NCBI RefSeq assembly: GCF_900114645.1
Contig: NZ_FOTR01000004.1
Span: 124,001-188,000 of the forward strand
Reading direction: 5' to 3'
DNA length: 64,000 nt
From: Gracilibacillus orientalis
Lineage (GTDB): Bacteria > Bacillota > Bacilli > Bacillales > Amphibacillaceae
Position numbers and translations under genes: made by a program. Below, piece by piece: positions 37,789 through 46,440 of this stretch. How positions within the stretch are numbered: the stretch's first letter is position 1; every line of letters begins with the position of its first letter. Under the pieces are notes generated by a model. It was given only the letters and a program-made list of their open reading frames with translations. It was not told the origin of the DNA and ran no database searches.

Positions 37789-39684
37789 ATGTTAAATAAA
37801 AAGCTGCAGATGCCTTTATATGTAATCGCAGCATTATTATTTGGATTGAAAACTTATATCGTGTATCGATTTGTATTTGATATTTCACTAGAAAATGTAA
37901 TGCAAGAGTTAATTTTATTAATCAATCCATTTATAACTGCCTTTTTCATATTTGTATTAAGTATCTTCTTTAATCAAAGAAGACAATTGAAATATATTAA
38001 ATATGGGATACTTCTAGGATCAGTGATATTATATTTTAATATCGTTTTTTACCGTAACTTTTCAGATTTTATAACAATACCTCTTTTATTCCAAGGAAGC
38101 AATGCTGCTGACCTTGGTACTAGTGTACTAGGTTTATTAAAGTTATGGGATGTTACGTTATTCTTAGATGTTATCATCATATGGGTTCTGGCGAAGAAAT
38201 ACGGATCTGAATTAACAGCATCATTTACTAAAAGATATAAAAAAATGGCTTTTGCCTTATCAATCTTATTTATAATTGGTAACTATGCATTGGCTGAGGC
38301 GGAGCGTCCTCAATTGCTCCAGAGAACATTTGACCGGGAATATTTAGTCAAAAATATAGGTGTATTTTATTACCATGTTTATGATGCTGTATTGCATTCA
38401 AAATCAAAAGCACAACGCGTGTTTGCGGATGGTAATGAATTAACTGAGATTTCCGATTATATGAAGGAAGAAACAACCACAGATGGTAATGAAGAATTAC
38501 ATGGTATTGCTGAAGATAAAAATGTAATTTTTATTTCACTGGAATCTCTGCAAAGTTTTGTTATAGATAATACGCTTCACGGTGAAGAAGTTACACCATT
38601 CTTGAATAGTTTGATTGATGAAAGTTATTATTTTGAAAACTTCTACCATCAAACAGAACAAGGTAAAACATCGGATTCTGAGTTTATTGTGGAAAACTCT
38701 TTATATCCATCGCCAAGAGGTGCCGTGTACTTTACGCACGCACAGAATGACTATCATTCCTTACCAGAAATAATGGGCGAGAATGGGTATAATTCAGCTG
38801 TATTCCATTCAAATAATAAAAGTTTCTGGAATCGTGATGTGATGTATGACAATATAGGTTATGATCATTTCTATGATGAAAATGCATATGAAGTAACCGA
38901 TGAAAACTCTGTAGGATGGGGTTTAAAAGATAAGGATTTCTTTAAGCAATCAATTAAATATATGCAACAAATGGAAGAACCATATTACTCAAAGTTTATA
39001 ACTTTAACGAACCACTATCCGTTTGAGTTAGATGAAGAAGATGCTACAATTGAAAAATATGATTCTAATTCCAATACGTTAAATAGTTACTTCCAAACAG
39101 CTAGATATATGGATGAGTCTGTAGAAGAATATTTTGATTATTTAAAAGAAGCTGGGATATATGAAGATTCCATCATTATTTTAATGGGTGATCATTATGG
39201 TATCAGTGATTTTCATAAGAAAGCAATGATGCAATATTTAGATAAAGAAGAATATACGGATTATCTGCATGTGCAATTACAACGTGTACCATTCTTTGTT
39301 CATATTCCTGGGCAAGATGGTGAAGTGATGTCTAAAATTGCAGGACAAATTGATGTAAAACCTACTATTTTAAATCTATTAGGTATTGATGATAGTAATG
39401 ATCTATCATTTGGTACAGATCTATTTGACGAAGACCGTAAAGATTTTATTGCACTTCGTGATGGTAGTTTTATTACAGATGATTATGTTTATACGAAAGA
39501 TCAATGTTATAACCGCCAATCAGGTGAATTGATTGACAGTACGAATCAATTATCTGGTGAAGGTGAAGATTCTGTTTGCCAACCATATGAGGAACAAGTT
39601 AATAAAGAATTAAATTACTCAGATGAGATTATTTTCGGAGATCTATTCCGTTTCAATGACTTTGAAAATGAAAGCAATAAATAA
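37789..39684 (+). CDS. yqgS: Lipoteichoic acid synthase (LtaS family)
   Basis: Membrane enzyme that adds glycerol phosphate from phosphatidylglycerol to the lipoteichoic acid chain, acting outside the cell. The 631-residue protein has five N-terminal transmembrane helices (1-185) and an extracellular sulfatase-like domain. Metal-binding Glu is in FISLESLQSFV, the catalytic Thr in QTEQGKTSDSEF, and the C-terminal metal ligands in LMGDHYGISD. GAGGAGG stands 8 bp before the ATG. B. subtilis has four such enzymes; position matches yqgS. Confidence 0.92.
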   Translation: MLNKKLQMPLYVIAALLFGLKTYIVYRFVFDISLENVMQELILLINPFITAFFIFVLSIFFNQRRQLKYIKYGILLGSVILYFNIVFYRNFSDFITIPLLFQGSNAADLGTSVLGLLKLWDVTLFLDVIIIWVLAKKYGSELTASFTKRYKKMAFALSILFIIGNYALAEAERPQLLQRTFDREYLVKNIGVFYYHVYDAVLHSKSKAQRVFADGNELTEISDYMKEETTTDGNEELHGIAEDKNVIFISLESLQSFVIDNTLHGEEVTPFLNSLIDESYYFENFYHQTEQGKTSDSEFIVENSLYPSPRGAVYFTHAQNDYHSLPEIMGENGYNSAVFHSNNKSFWNRDVMYDNIGYDHFYDENAYEVTDENSVGWGLKDKDFFKQSIKYMQQMEEPYYSKFITLTNHYPFELDEEDATIEKYDSNSNTLNSYFQTARYMDESVEEYFDYLKEAGIYEDSIIILMGDHYGISDFHKKAMMQYLDKEEYTDYLHVQLQRVPFFVHIPGQDGEVMSKIAGQIDVKPTILNLLGIDDSNDLSFGTDLFDEDRKDFIALRDGSFITDDYVYTKDQCYNRQSGELIDSTNQLSGEGEDSVCQPYEEQVNKELNYSDEIIFGDLFRFNDFENESNK

Positions 39685-39689
39685 GCTAT

Positions 39690-39724
39690 AAAGGGATGAA
39701 CTGATATCAGTTCATCCCTTTTCT
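39690..39724 (+). terminator. Terminator after yqgS
   Basis: A 16-bp perfect palindromic stem (AAAGGGATGAACTGAT and its complement) with a T run. Confidence 0.85.
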
Positions 39725-39811
39725 AATAATTAAAGAAAGTATAAAATCCTTGGTATAACAGCGTTTTGTCTTATAGAAGCGAAATAAATAAAGAGTGTTT
39801 TGAAAGGTATA

Positions 39812-40222
39812 GAGTGCTGGGCACAGCTCCGGAAAAATGCTTCGCTTTCCGCGGGCATGGCTTCAGCTAATTTTTTAAAATAAAATTCATTTTATTTTAA
39901 AAAATGGATCTTCAGCTCATGCATTCTCGCGCCGTGAGTCTTCGCATTTTTCCTACGCTTTAAGGATAGGCTCTACACCTATGGTGACAGCTAATATTTT
40001 GGCTTTTTATAGCGATAGAAAATAGGGTTCTACATGATGCAGTAAACGCAAAAATGATTCTATATAATAAGTTGTAGAACATAACAATAGCGCAGGCCGA
40101 CCGTTTCGACTCCTGGGGAATTAGCGTGATCTGAAGATCCACTTTGAAAAGCGTTTTCCTTTTCAAAGTTAGCTGAAGAGCATGCCCCCGGAAAGCGAAA
40201 CGGTCAGCCGAAGCGGTTGCCG
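39812..40222. repeat. Double-hairpin repeat element, copy B
   Basis: Second member of the family. It opens with GAGTGCTGGG, shared with copy A at 8381. The left arm is 39831-39953, closed by GGAAAAATGC with GCATTTTTCC; its apical hairpin is a perfect 16-bp AT stem at 39870-39905. The right arm is 40099-40205, closed by GACCGTTTCG with CGAAACGGTC; its apical hairpin is 10 bp at 40141-40169. The spacer between arms is 145 bp, longer than in A and C. I do not see the AAACTGCGCA terminal repeats here. The right boundary is approximate. Confidence 0.8.
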
Positions 40223-40290
40223 TAGCAGATGAAAACATTTCATCATTTCTAACTTGGTTAGAGAACATTATCCTGGTTTATAAACGAAAG

Positions 40291-40317
40291 GACCAGGTGG
40301 GCTTTCCCGGTTTTTCT
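40291..40317. terminator. Terminator-like hairpin to the right of copy B
   Basis: ACC-AGGT-GGG pairs with CCCGGT and is followed by TTTTTCT. It is the counterpart of the structures after copies A and C. Confidence 0.35.
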
Positions 40318-40324
40318 AATACAC

Positions 40325-40353
40325 AAAAAAACGCCTTTATAAAGGCGTTTTTT
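40325..40353. terminator. Bidirectional terminator at the yqgW end
   Basis: AAAAAACGCCTTTATAAAGG begins a perfect palindrome that ends in CGTTTTTT; it adjoins the yqgW stop codon. Confidence 0.8.
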
Positions 40354-40531
40354 AGCTTTGGAATAATGGTCGAATTAATTCCCAATATAGAGTTGCAATA
40401 GAAAAGAATCCGAATACTAATACAGAGATAGCTGCAAAAGCTACACCAAACATATTTTTGGTTTTCAATTCACGAACCACTGCAAAGGCACATAAAATCG
40501 CTACCACAAGAATAATAAATGCTAATTCCAT
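40352..40531 (-). CDS. yqgW: DUF2759 small membrane protein (YqgW)
   Basis: A 59-residue protein starting MELAFIILVVAILCAF, with two transmembrane helices (1-20 and 30-50). It matches YqgW (DUF2759) in size, topology and position before yqgX. TAAGGGGGA lies just before the ATG on the minus strand. The function is unknown. Confidence 0.75.
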   Translation of the reverse strand: MELAFIILVVAILCAFAVVRELKTKNMFGVAFAAISVLVFGFFSIATLYWELIRPLFQS

Positions 40532-40683
40532 TTTAATCCCCCTTACCTAAGTTCCATCCATTTTCATTTTTCATTATCAACTATTAACGTTATAATATGT
40601 ATATAAAGTGAATCCATACTTATTTTAAAACAAAAAGAACGATTTGTCTATTAAAATATAGAGGAAAAGGAGTCGTACATAAT

Positions 40684-41307
40684 ATGAGAGTAGAGCAGAT
40701 GCCTTTAGGTCCATTAGCAACCAACTGCTATATAGTATCATTCGAAGAACAAGCCATTATCATCGATCCTGCTGGTGATGGAGATAAGATTATCAATAAA
40801 GTTATAGAAATGGAAGTGCAGCCCCTTGCTGTTCTATTAACACATGCACATTTTGATCATATAGGTGCATTAGAGCATGTTAGAGATCATTACCAAATCC
40901 CTGTATATATTCATGAACTGGAGAGCACATGGTTAGAAGATCCAAACCTGAATGGGTCATCATTATTTGATGTCGGTCAAGTAAAGGCAAAAAAAGCTGA
41001 CCATTTTCTGCATAATAAAGTGTATCAATTTGGAAGTATGTCCATAGAAATTCGTCATACACCTGGTCATTCACCAGGTGGGGTAGCTTTCGTCTTTCAT
41101 GATGAGCAATTTGTTATTGGTGGAGACAGTTTATTTGCTGGAGCAATCGGTCGAACTGATTTACCGGGAGGAAGTTTTGAACAATTGGAGGAGAGTATCA
41201 GAGAGCAATTTTATACTTTACCGGACGAGTATATCGTATATCCTGGCCACGGTTCGGAAACGAGTGTGAAAAAAGAAAAAGAAACGAATCCATTCGTTCA
41301 ATCATAG
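40684..41307 (+). CDS. yqgX: MBL-fold hydrolase (YqgX, glyoxalase II-like)
   Basis: Metallo-beta-lactamase-fold enzyme of 207 residues. The zinc motif THAHFDHIG (HxHxDH) and later HTPGHSPGG, GGDSLFAG and YPGHGSET supply the remaining metal ligands. Related proteins hydrolyse thioesters such as S-lactoyl conjugates; in Bacillus the natural substrate is not settled. AAAAGGAG lies before the ATG. Position matches yqgX of B. subtilis. Confidence 0.88.
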   Translation: MRVEQMPLGPLATNCYIVSFEEQAIIIDPAGDGDKIINKVIEMEVQPLAVLLTHAHFDHIGALEHVRDHYQIPVYIHELESTWLEDPNLNGSSLFDVGQVKAKKADHFLHNKVYQFGSMSIEIRHTPGHSPGGVAFVFHDEQFVIGGDSLFAGAIGRTDLPGGSFEQLEESIREQFYTLPDEYIVYPGHGSETSVKKEKETNPFVQS

Positions 41308-41308
41308 T

Positions 41309-41345
41309 CAAAACGCTCTGATCCTAAAAGATCAGAGCGTTTGTC
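41309..41345. terminator. Bidirectional terminator, yqgX / yqgY
   Basis: A perfect 15-bp stem, CAAAACGCTCTGATC with GATCAGAGCGTTTTG-like complement and a 6-base loop. Confidence 0.85.
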
Positions 41346-41347
41346 AT

Positions 41348-41590
41348 TTAATGACCAAAACCAGGAACAAGAATGAAGTTGGTATAGAAGGTAAAGCCTA
41401 TAAAGAAAACTGTGCAATAAGTAGCAAATAAGTACATATACATTCTTTCAGACAATTTTAAATACCCGACACCAAGGAAAAAGATCGTTTGTGCAAGGAA
41501 TAAATATGCCATTGTTTCCATATCACCAACATAAAACATTACTGTGAATATACCTGTCCAAAAAGCAAGCATACGGAAAACTCGATCCAT
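41348..41590 (-). CDS. yqgY: DUF2626 membrane protein (YqgY)
   Basis: An 80-residue protein with three hydrophobic helices, beginning MDRVFRMLAFWTGIFTVMFY. Size, topology and position between yqgX and comG match YqgY (DUF2626). AAAGGAGGGG precedes the ATG. The function is unknown. Confidence 0.8.
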   Translation of the reverse strand: MDRVFRMLAFWTGIFTVMFYVGDMETMAYLFLAQTIFFLGVGYLKLSERMYMYLFATYCTVFFIGFTFYTNFILVPGFGH

Positions 41591-41730
41591 TGTTCCCCCT
41601 CCTTTTTAAATCACTATGTATCAAACATATTATATACGAGTATTGCAAAAATGTAAATTATTCTAAGTTGTTAAAATAAAATTTTTCTTCTTTATTCATA
41701 ATATGTTTGAATTTAGAACATTTTATACAT

Positions 41731-42096
41731 TTAATCAGGAATTTCAACATGTACTTCTCTATAGCCACCTGTATCCGTGCTCATTTTAATTATATATATA
41801 TTCCGGTCCTGCTCATTTGTGGGTATTGTGATATTTATAGTTCCATCAGGAAATGTATAAGAATAGGGTGGTGCTTCCTGTTCTTCAAGTATAGATGCAT
41901 ATGCTTTCTGATAGAGCATTTCCAATTTGTACTGTTCGTCATTTAACTGGTGTATTCTTTTCTGATTTTGGATTTGTTGAATCTGATGATACGTAAATAA
42001 CAATAATAGTAAAATGAAAAAGCTTGTTAATGGAAAAATATATCCTTTCTCATTCCTGAGCTTTTTTGAGTAATATTTTTTCAATTTGTTCACCAC
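41731..42096 (-). CDS. comGG: Competence minor pilin ComGG
   Basis: Last gene of the comG operon. The 121-residue protein has a short basic start, KGYIFPLTSFFILLLLLF as a type IV pilin-like hydrophobic segment, and a hydrophilic C-terminal domain. It overlaps comGF by 47 bp. ComGG is required with the other pseudopilins for DNA uptake across the cell wall. Its divergent pilin motif (no Glu at +5 is evident) is normal for ComGG. Confidence 0.82.
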   Translation of the reverse strand: MVNKLKKYYSKKLRNEKGYIFPLTSFFILLLLLFTYHQIQQIQNQKRIHQLNDEQYKLEMLYQKAYASILEEQEAPPYSYTFPDGTINITIPTNEQDRNIYIIKMSTDTGGYREVHVEIPD

Positions 42097-42502
42097 TATC
42101 TGTAATAAGTTCTATAGCAATATCATCTCCACTGTCTGTTAAGTTAAAGTCTTTTATGTTCCGTAATATTTCTTCATGTCCACGGCTATTAACTCGCCTG
42201 CGTATTTTATCATTGTGATAGGAGATAGTGACTAAATCACCATTGGTTTGCATAAAATGAAGCTGATTATTTTTTGTTTCAATCGATAAGGCTGTCTGGG
42301 ATTCAAATTCGATTACATGATGAAAATGATAAACCATTGGCAACTGTTCCTTTTCATCATGTGTCCACATAAGTAAAATCTGTGTGTACCATGATACTAA
42401 TATAAATAAGAATAGAAGCGTCAGTAATGATTCCAGCAATATATAACCTCTTTCATTGAGGCATTGCATATTGACATATCGTTGTTTTCTTTTGTTTAAC
42501 AT
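42050..42502 (-). CDS. comGF: Competence minor pilin ComGF
   Basis: Pseudopilin of about 150 residues with the processing-type segment NERGYILLESLLTLLFLF. The start is uncertain. The open frame extends to a GTG at 42517, but the ATG at 42502 gives MLNKRKQRYVNMQC and a normal short leader. It lies inside the comGE reading region, overlapping it by about 50 bp. Confidence 0.82.
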   Translation of the reverse strand: MLNKRKQRYVNMQCLNERGYILLESLLTLLFLFILVSWYTQILLMWTHDEKEQLPMVYHFHHVIEFESQTALSIETKNNQLHFMQTNGDLVTISYHNDKIRRRVNSRGHEEILRNIKDFNLTDSGDDIAIELITDSGEQIEKILLKKAQE

Positions 42503-42800
42503 TATTCCAGCTGACACATCCTTCTATCAATGAGCTTGAATATGTGATAGTTAGGGTCAATGGTGAATTAGTAATATCTTTGTATATTTCCGAACCTTGG
42601 ATTGAATTTCCTAACAACGCTTCATGCATTTTGTTGGAGAGAAAATAGGTTGCTTTATCCTCTTCTCTGATAAGTTTTTTCTCGATTATTAGCTGATGTT
42701 GAATCGGCAATAAAGTAAGACAAGCTGTGAAAAAAATCATAATGGAAAGCAGGGTCTCTAACATGTAGAAACCTGCTTGGTTTTTATGTCGTTGCATCAT
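42453..42800 (-). CDS. comGE: Competence minor pilin ComGE
   Basis: A 115-residue pseudopilin with the prepilin segment AGFYMLETLLSIMIFF (Glu at +5 relative to the cut). It overlaps comGD by 17 bp and comGF by about 50 bp. It is part of the competence pilus together with ComGC, GD, GF and GG. Confidence 0.84.
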   Translation of the reverse strand: MMQRHKNQAGFYMLETLLSIMIFFTACLTLLPIQHQLIIEKKLIREEDKATYFLSNKMHEALLGNSIQGSEIYKDITNSPLTLTITYSSSLIEGCVSWNNVKQKKTTICQYAMPQ

Positions 42801-43224
42801 AACATCTGCCTTTGCCGAATGGGCATGTGATATAAAAAGTTTGAAACTTTGTTTTAATTCGCATGGTACCGGGCTTTTTTATATTACCTTTATGAGAAAA
42901 TTCAATGGGGAGATCCAGAGTGTTTGGTTCCACGATCCAATGTTCCGGATAAGTACGAACGAATACTTTAGTTCCAAATCCACCCTGACGAATGAGATAA
43001 CGGTTTTGTTGCCGGTCAAAATGAAGATAAAAATTATCATTCTGAGAGAGCGAGAGTTGCTGTAAATAAAGAATGTCCTGATGAAATTGTTTGATAAACT
43101 GTTTGTACTGTAGGGTTTCATACGTCCTTATTGCATAACTGCCACTTATAGCTAGAATAAGGGAGCTCAAAGCCAACGCAATTAAAAGTTCTGTTAAGGT
43201 GAATCCTTTATGATTATAAAACAT
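42784..43224 (-). CDS. comGD: Competence minor pilin ComGD
   Basis: A 146-residue type IV pilin-like protein with the cleavage and methylation motif KGFTLTELLIALALSS near its start, which the prepilin peptidase ComC would process. It starts 1 bp after the comGC stop codon. Confidence 0.88.
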   Translation of the reverse strand: MFYNHKGFTLTELLIALALSSLILAISGSYAIRTYETLQYKQFIKQFHQDILYLQQLSLSQNDNFYLHFDRQQNRYLIRQGGFGTKVFVRTYPEHWIVEPNTLDLPIEFSHKGNIKKPGTMRIKTKFQTFYITCPFGKGRCYDATT

Positions 43225-43225
43225 C

Positions 43226-43534
43226 TTAATTGATTTCCCGCGTTCTTAAGCCATCTTTTGCATTGTTATATTCTATAATAGTGTTACCATTATCACATTG
43301 TAATGTTTCAATATATTCTCCTTCTAATTCACTAAGGTTATCAGGCTTATTTCCATTATCCAGTTCATATGAAATTAATTGATTCTCGGCCATTTGTAAC
43401 AATGCATCACAACCTTGTTCATTTATATTTTCACTTTTATTCGCTAAATTAGGTATAAATAAAATTAACAGGATACTTATCACAGCTAGGACAATTAACA
43501 TTTCTATCAAGGTAAAACCTTTATTATTTTTCAT
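43226..43534 (-). CDS. comGC: Major competence pilin ComGC
   Basis: Main subunit of the competence pilus, 102 residues, with the canonical prepilin motif KGFTLIEMLIVLAVIS directly after a five-residue leader. Two cysteines (residues about 38 and 79) may form the intramolecular disulfide known in ComGC. AAAGGAG precedes the ATG. Confidence 0.93.
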   Translation of the reverse strand: MKNNKGFTLIEMLIVLAVISILLILFIPNLANKSENINEQGCDALLQMAENQLISYELDNGNKPDNLSELEGEYIETLQCDNGNTIIEYNNAKDGLRTREIN

Positions 43535-43549
43535 TATTTTGTTCTCCTT

Positions 43550-44599
43550 TTACATGTAATTCATATAGTCAAACATCGGCAGCATTAAAGCTAAATAAAC
43601 AAAAACAATAAATACAGCTAAAATACATAATAAAAATGGTTGTAAAAAACTGATCCACTTTTTTAGATAACTTTCGATTGATAAAATTAAATGTTCTGCG
43701 TAAATGTTAAGTTCTTTTTGAAGCTGGTCTTGATTTCGATCTTTCGACATTATTTGGGTTAATTGATCTTGTAATAATTGGCACTGGGGTAATATGGTGG
43801 AATAGTCATAGCCTTTTGCTAAATGATCACTAATGATAGTGGCATAGTAATGGATCAAATCAGCTTTTTGTTCTGATTTAATGACATCTAAGCTATCTTT
43901 TATGGTGAGTCCACTTGTTAGCAAACTGGAAAGGTGAGTAACCAATAGATAAGTGATCTGCATTCTCTTGTATTTGCTATAAATTGGGGTTCGTATAATA
44001 AGTTGGATCTTTGATTCGATCGTTATCTGTTGTTTCATAGTGATGCTGCATATGGTTAGAAAAATGGCCAACAATAAAACTGAAATTGTACCATAATAAA
44101 TCATGTTAATGGCAATTTCTGCATTTTGAAAGACACCCGTGATATTTTTATTAGAACCAAGTAATTGTGAAAATGATGGAAAGATCGAATTTTTCATGAA
44201 GTAAAGAATCAATAAAAAGAAAATGAAGAGAAAAAGTGGATAACGTGAAAGTTTGCTCAGTTTCGACATAAATTCTTTTCGTTGCTTCAGCATTTGACAA
44301 CAATGCTGTAATCCTTTTGAAAGGTTGCCATGTTGAATTGCAATGTTTAAGAAACTGATTATTTCTGGATTAAAGTGCACTTGTTCTAACGTTTCGGTAA
44401 AAGTTTCTCCACGCTCTAAAGCTTTTTTAATCGTAGTTACAATCGCAGTGTATTGTTTATCCCACATTAAAACATCCAAAGCATCATTAAGACTGTAACC
44501 ATGGCGAAATAGTTGTTCAAAACGGTATAATATCTGATATTGATCGTGAGTGGAAAGTTTATGTTTCCACTTAAAGATTTTTGATAAAACCATAAGCAT
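43550..44599 (-). CDS. comGB: Competence pilus platform protein ComGB
   Basis: Type II secretion GspF-like inner-membrane protein of 349 residues with three hydrophobic helices (about 125-145, 170-195 and 325-347). It is the membrane platform on which the pseudopilus is assembled. GGAG stands 8 bp before the ATG at 44599. It overlaps comGA by 29 bp. Confidence 0.92.
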   Translation of the reverse strand: MLMVLSKIFKWKHKLSTHDQYQILYRFEQLFRHGYSLNDALDVLMWDKQYTAIVTTIKKALERGETFTETLEQVHFNPEIISFLNIAIQHGNLSKGLQHCCQMLKQRKEFMSKLSKLSRYPLFLFIFFLLILYFMKNSIFPSFSQLLGSNKNITGVFQNAEIAINMIYYGTISVLLLAIFLTICSITMKQQITIESKIQLIIRTPIYSKYKRMQITYLLVTHLSSLLTSGLTIKDSLDVIKSEQKADLIHYYATIISDHLAKGYDYSTILPQCQLLQDQLTQIMSKDRNQDQLQKELNIYAEHLILSIESYLKKWISFLQPFLLCILAVFIVFVYLALMLPMFDYMNYM

Positions 44600-45557
44600 A
44601 GGCTTTTCTCCTTAAATGATCAAAACGAAAGGATTCAACGCAAGGTTTCTCCTGAAGTATTTGACGAATATGCTGTAGTTCCAAAATTTCTAGTATTGCT
44701 GCTCTTCGGTTAGCCAGTTTGCTTAAATCAAGTGATAATAATTGCATGGAAGCCACCGCCATTAAATTATGTTCTATATCAATCGGTTTGATGCCCATTT
44801 CGAGCAGTCGGTGAATCGTACCCTGTGCACTGTTGGCGTGTAATGTTGATAAAACTAAATGTCCTGTATTCGAAGCGCGGAAAGCAAATTTCGCAGTTGT
44901 TTGATCTCTAATCTCCCCAACCATTATAATATCTGGATCATGTCGTAATGCTGCTTTTAAACCCACATCATACGTCATACCTGCTTTCTCATTAATCTGT
45001 ACTTGCAACACATTATCTAATGGTTTCTCGATTGGATCCTCTAACGTTATTGTTTGATAGTGATTTGTCTCCATAAATGCTTTGATAATAGCATATAAAG
45101 TTGTCGTCTTTCCTGATCCTGTAGCACCTGTAAGTAAAACGAGACCTGATTGAAAATATAACCAACTTTGAATGATTTGGAGTTGTTGAGGAAACAAAAA
45201 TAATTGATGCAAGGAATGTGTGTTTTGTTGGGGTAAAAGCCGGATAGCTAAGCTTTCTAAGTTATTAGCCGGTAATGTAGATAAACGCAATGAATATGTT
45301 TGATTCTGGTATTGGTAATGAATTGTTCCTTGCTGTGGAGTTCTATTTTCACCAATATCCATTTTTCCTGTAAACTTATAATAAGAAATGATCATCATAT
45401 ATTGTTTTTTGGTTAATGACGTGTGAAAATTTCGCTTACCATTGCATCGAAAGAAAATTTGGATATCACTAGTTTGGGGGATAAAGTGGATATCTGAGGC
45501 ATGAGCCTCGATCGCAGCCTGAAGAATACGATTGGATATGGCTGAAGCATTATTCAA
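44571..45557 (-). CDS. comGA: Competence traffic ATPase ComGA
   Basis: GspE/PilB-type ATPase that drives the competence pilus from the cytoplasmic side. Walker A is GATGSGKTTT, with the Asp box ITLEDPIEKPLD and the Walker B segment IIMVGEIRD. I chose the TTG at 45557: GGAGGTGA lies 8 bp upstream, and it places 20 residues before SDIH, the same as I recall for B. subtilis ComGA. An ATG at 45575 overlaps the ribosome-binding site. It is the first gene of comGA-GG. I could not find a convincing ComK box upstream. Confidence 0.92.
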   Translation of the reverse strand: MNNASAISNRILQAAIEAHASDIHFIPQTSDIQIFFRCNGKRNFHTSLTKKQYMMIISYYKFTGKMDIGENRTPQQGTIHYQYQNQTYSLRLSTLPANNLESLAIRLLPQQNTHSLHQLFLFPQQLQIIQSWLYFQSGLVLLTGATGSGKTTTLYAIIKAFMETNHYQTITLEDPIEKPLDNVLQVQINEKAGMTYDVGLKAALRHDPDIIMVGEIRDQTTAKFAFRASNTGHLVLSTLHANSAQGTIHRLLEMGIKPIDIEHNLMAVASMQLLSLDLSKLANRRAAILEILELQHIRQILQEKPCVESFRFDHLRRKAYAYGFIKNL

Positions 45558-45668
45558 ATAATCATTCACCTCCATTTTTTATCATGGTACAATACTTATA
45601 TTCGACATCAATTGGTTAATTCCTGCAAAATACAAAAAAGTTTTCAAAAAATGTGGAGGACGTTAAAT

Positions 45669-46166
45669 ATGAGAAGCATTTATTTAGTCGGTTTTATGGG
45701 TAGTGGAAAGACAAGTATTGCAACACATCTGCAATCAGAATTAAAATGGACTGTTCAAGATACTGATCAAATGATTGAGGACTATTATCAGATGAACATA
45801 CCATCCATATTTAAAGAAAAAGGGGAAGAAACATTCAGAGAATACGAAACAAACATTTTACATCAAACAAATATAAAAAAGACAATTGTTGCTACAGGTG
45901 GGGGAATAATTGAAAAAGAAGTAAACCGGGAATGGTTACAAACGAATGGGACTGTTGTTTTTCTGCAAACGTCCTGGGAAGAAATAGAACGAAGATTAGT
46001 GGAGGACCATTCACGTCCGATATGGAACAATCAATCACGAGATAAACAAAAGCTACTGGAAGAGCGATTACCAAAATATTTTGAAGTGGCAGATTACATA
46101 ATATATACAGATAGTAAAAGTGTTGAGGAAATAGCCACTGAAATTATTTCACAAATCAATGCATAA
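45669..46166 (+). CDS. aroK: Shikimate kinase
   Basis: Phosphorylates shikimate in aromatic amino-acid synthesis. The 165-residue protein has the P-loop GFMGSGKTSIA, the DTDQMIED shikimate-binding Asp, and ATGGGIIE. GGAGGACG precedes the ATG at 45669; an upstream open frame from 45612 is not part of the family. It diverges from comGA. AroQ of the same pathway lies at 52.3 kb. Confidence 0.93.
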   Translation: MRSIYLVGFMGSGKTSIATHLQSELKWTVQDTDQMIEDYYQMNIPSIFKEKGEETFREYETNILHQTNIKKTIVATGGGIIEKEVNREWLQTNGTVVFLQTSWEEIERRLVEDHSRPIWNNQSRDKQKLLEERLPKYFEVADYIIYTDSKSVEEIATEIISQINA

Positions 46167-46217
46167 AAAAATGATTGTTGGAAAAAATGACAGTAAAATG
46201 ATAAAGGTGTGATTCTG

Positions 46218-46400
46218 TTGGCTAGCAATGAATATGTGAAATACATGACACAAAGAATTGTGAAATATATGGATACACCGAAAGATGAACGGAAAAAACT
46301 AAAAGACGAAAGAAAACAACAGGAGATAACATACTCTAATAAATGGTTCGGTGTGTTGCCATTTGCGTTTCGGCTTTTCATTCAAAAAAGAAAAGACTAA
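46218..46400 (+). CDS. yqzE: YqzE family protein
   Basis: A 60-residue basic protein with NEYVKYMTQRIVKYMDTPK and WFGVLPFAFRLF, matching my recollection of YqzE, which lies beside comG in B. subtilis. The start is a TTG at 46218 with AAGGTG 8 bp upstream; a GTG at 46209 is inside that site. The function is unknown. Confidence 0.75.
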   Translation: MASNEYVKYMTQRIVKYMDTPKDERKKLKDERKQQEITYSNKWFGVLPFAFRLFIQKRKD

Positions 46401-46440
46401 AACATCAGTAGTCAGAGCTACTGATGTTTTAGTCTTTTAT
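46391..46440. terminator. Strong bidirectional terminator, yqzE / yqhG
   Basis: A perfect 21-bp stem with a 6-base loop; left arm 46391-46411 starts AAAAGACTAAAACATC, right arm 46418-46438. The stop codons of both convergent genes lie inside it. Confidence 0.9.

Noticed and set aside
39960-40268. Minus-strand frame of 102 residues in repeat copy B
   Set aside because: It covers the right hairpin arm and the spacer, has no family resemblance or ribosome-binding site, and is not shared with copies A or C.
45558-45668. ComK box upstream of comGA
   Set aside because: The region is AT-rich with A and T runs, but I find no AAAA-N5-TTTT pair at a proper distance. ComK control is plausible but not supported by what I can see.
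45612-45668. N-terminal extension of shikimate kinase by 19 residues
   Set aside because: GGAGGACG precedes the ATG at 45669 and the family starts with the beta strand IYLVGFMGSGK.
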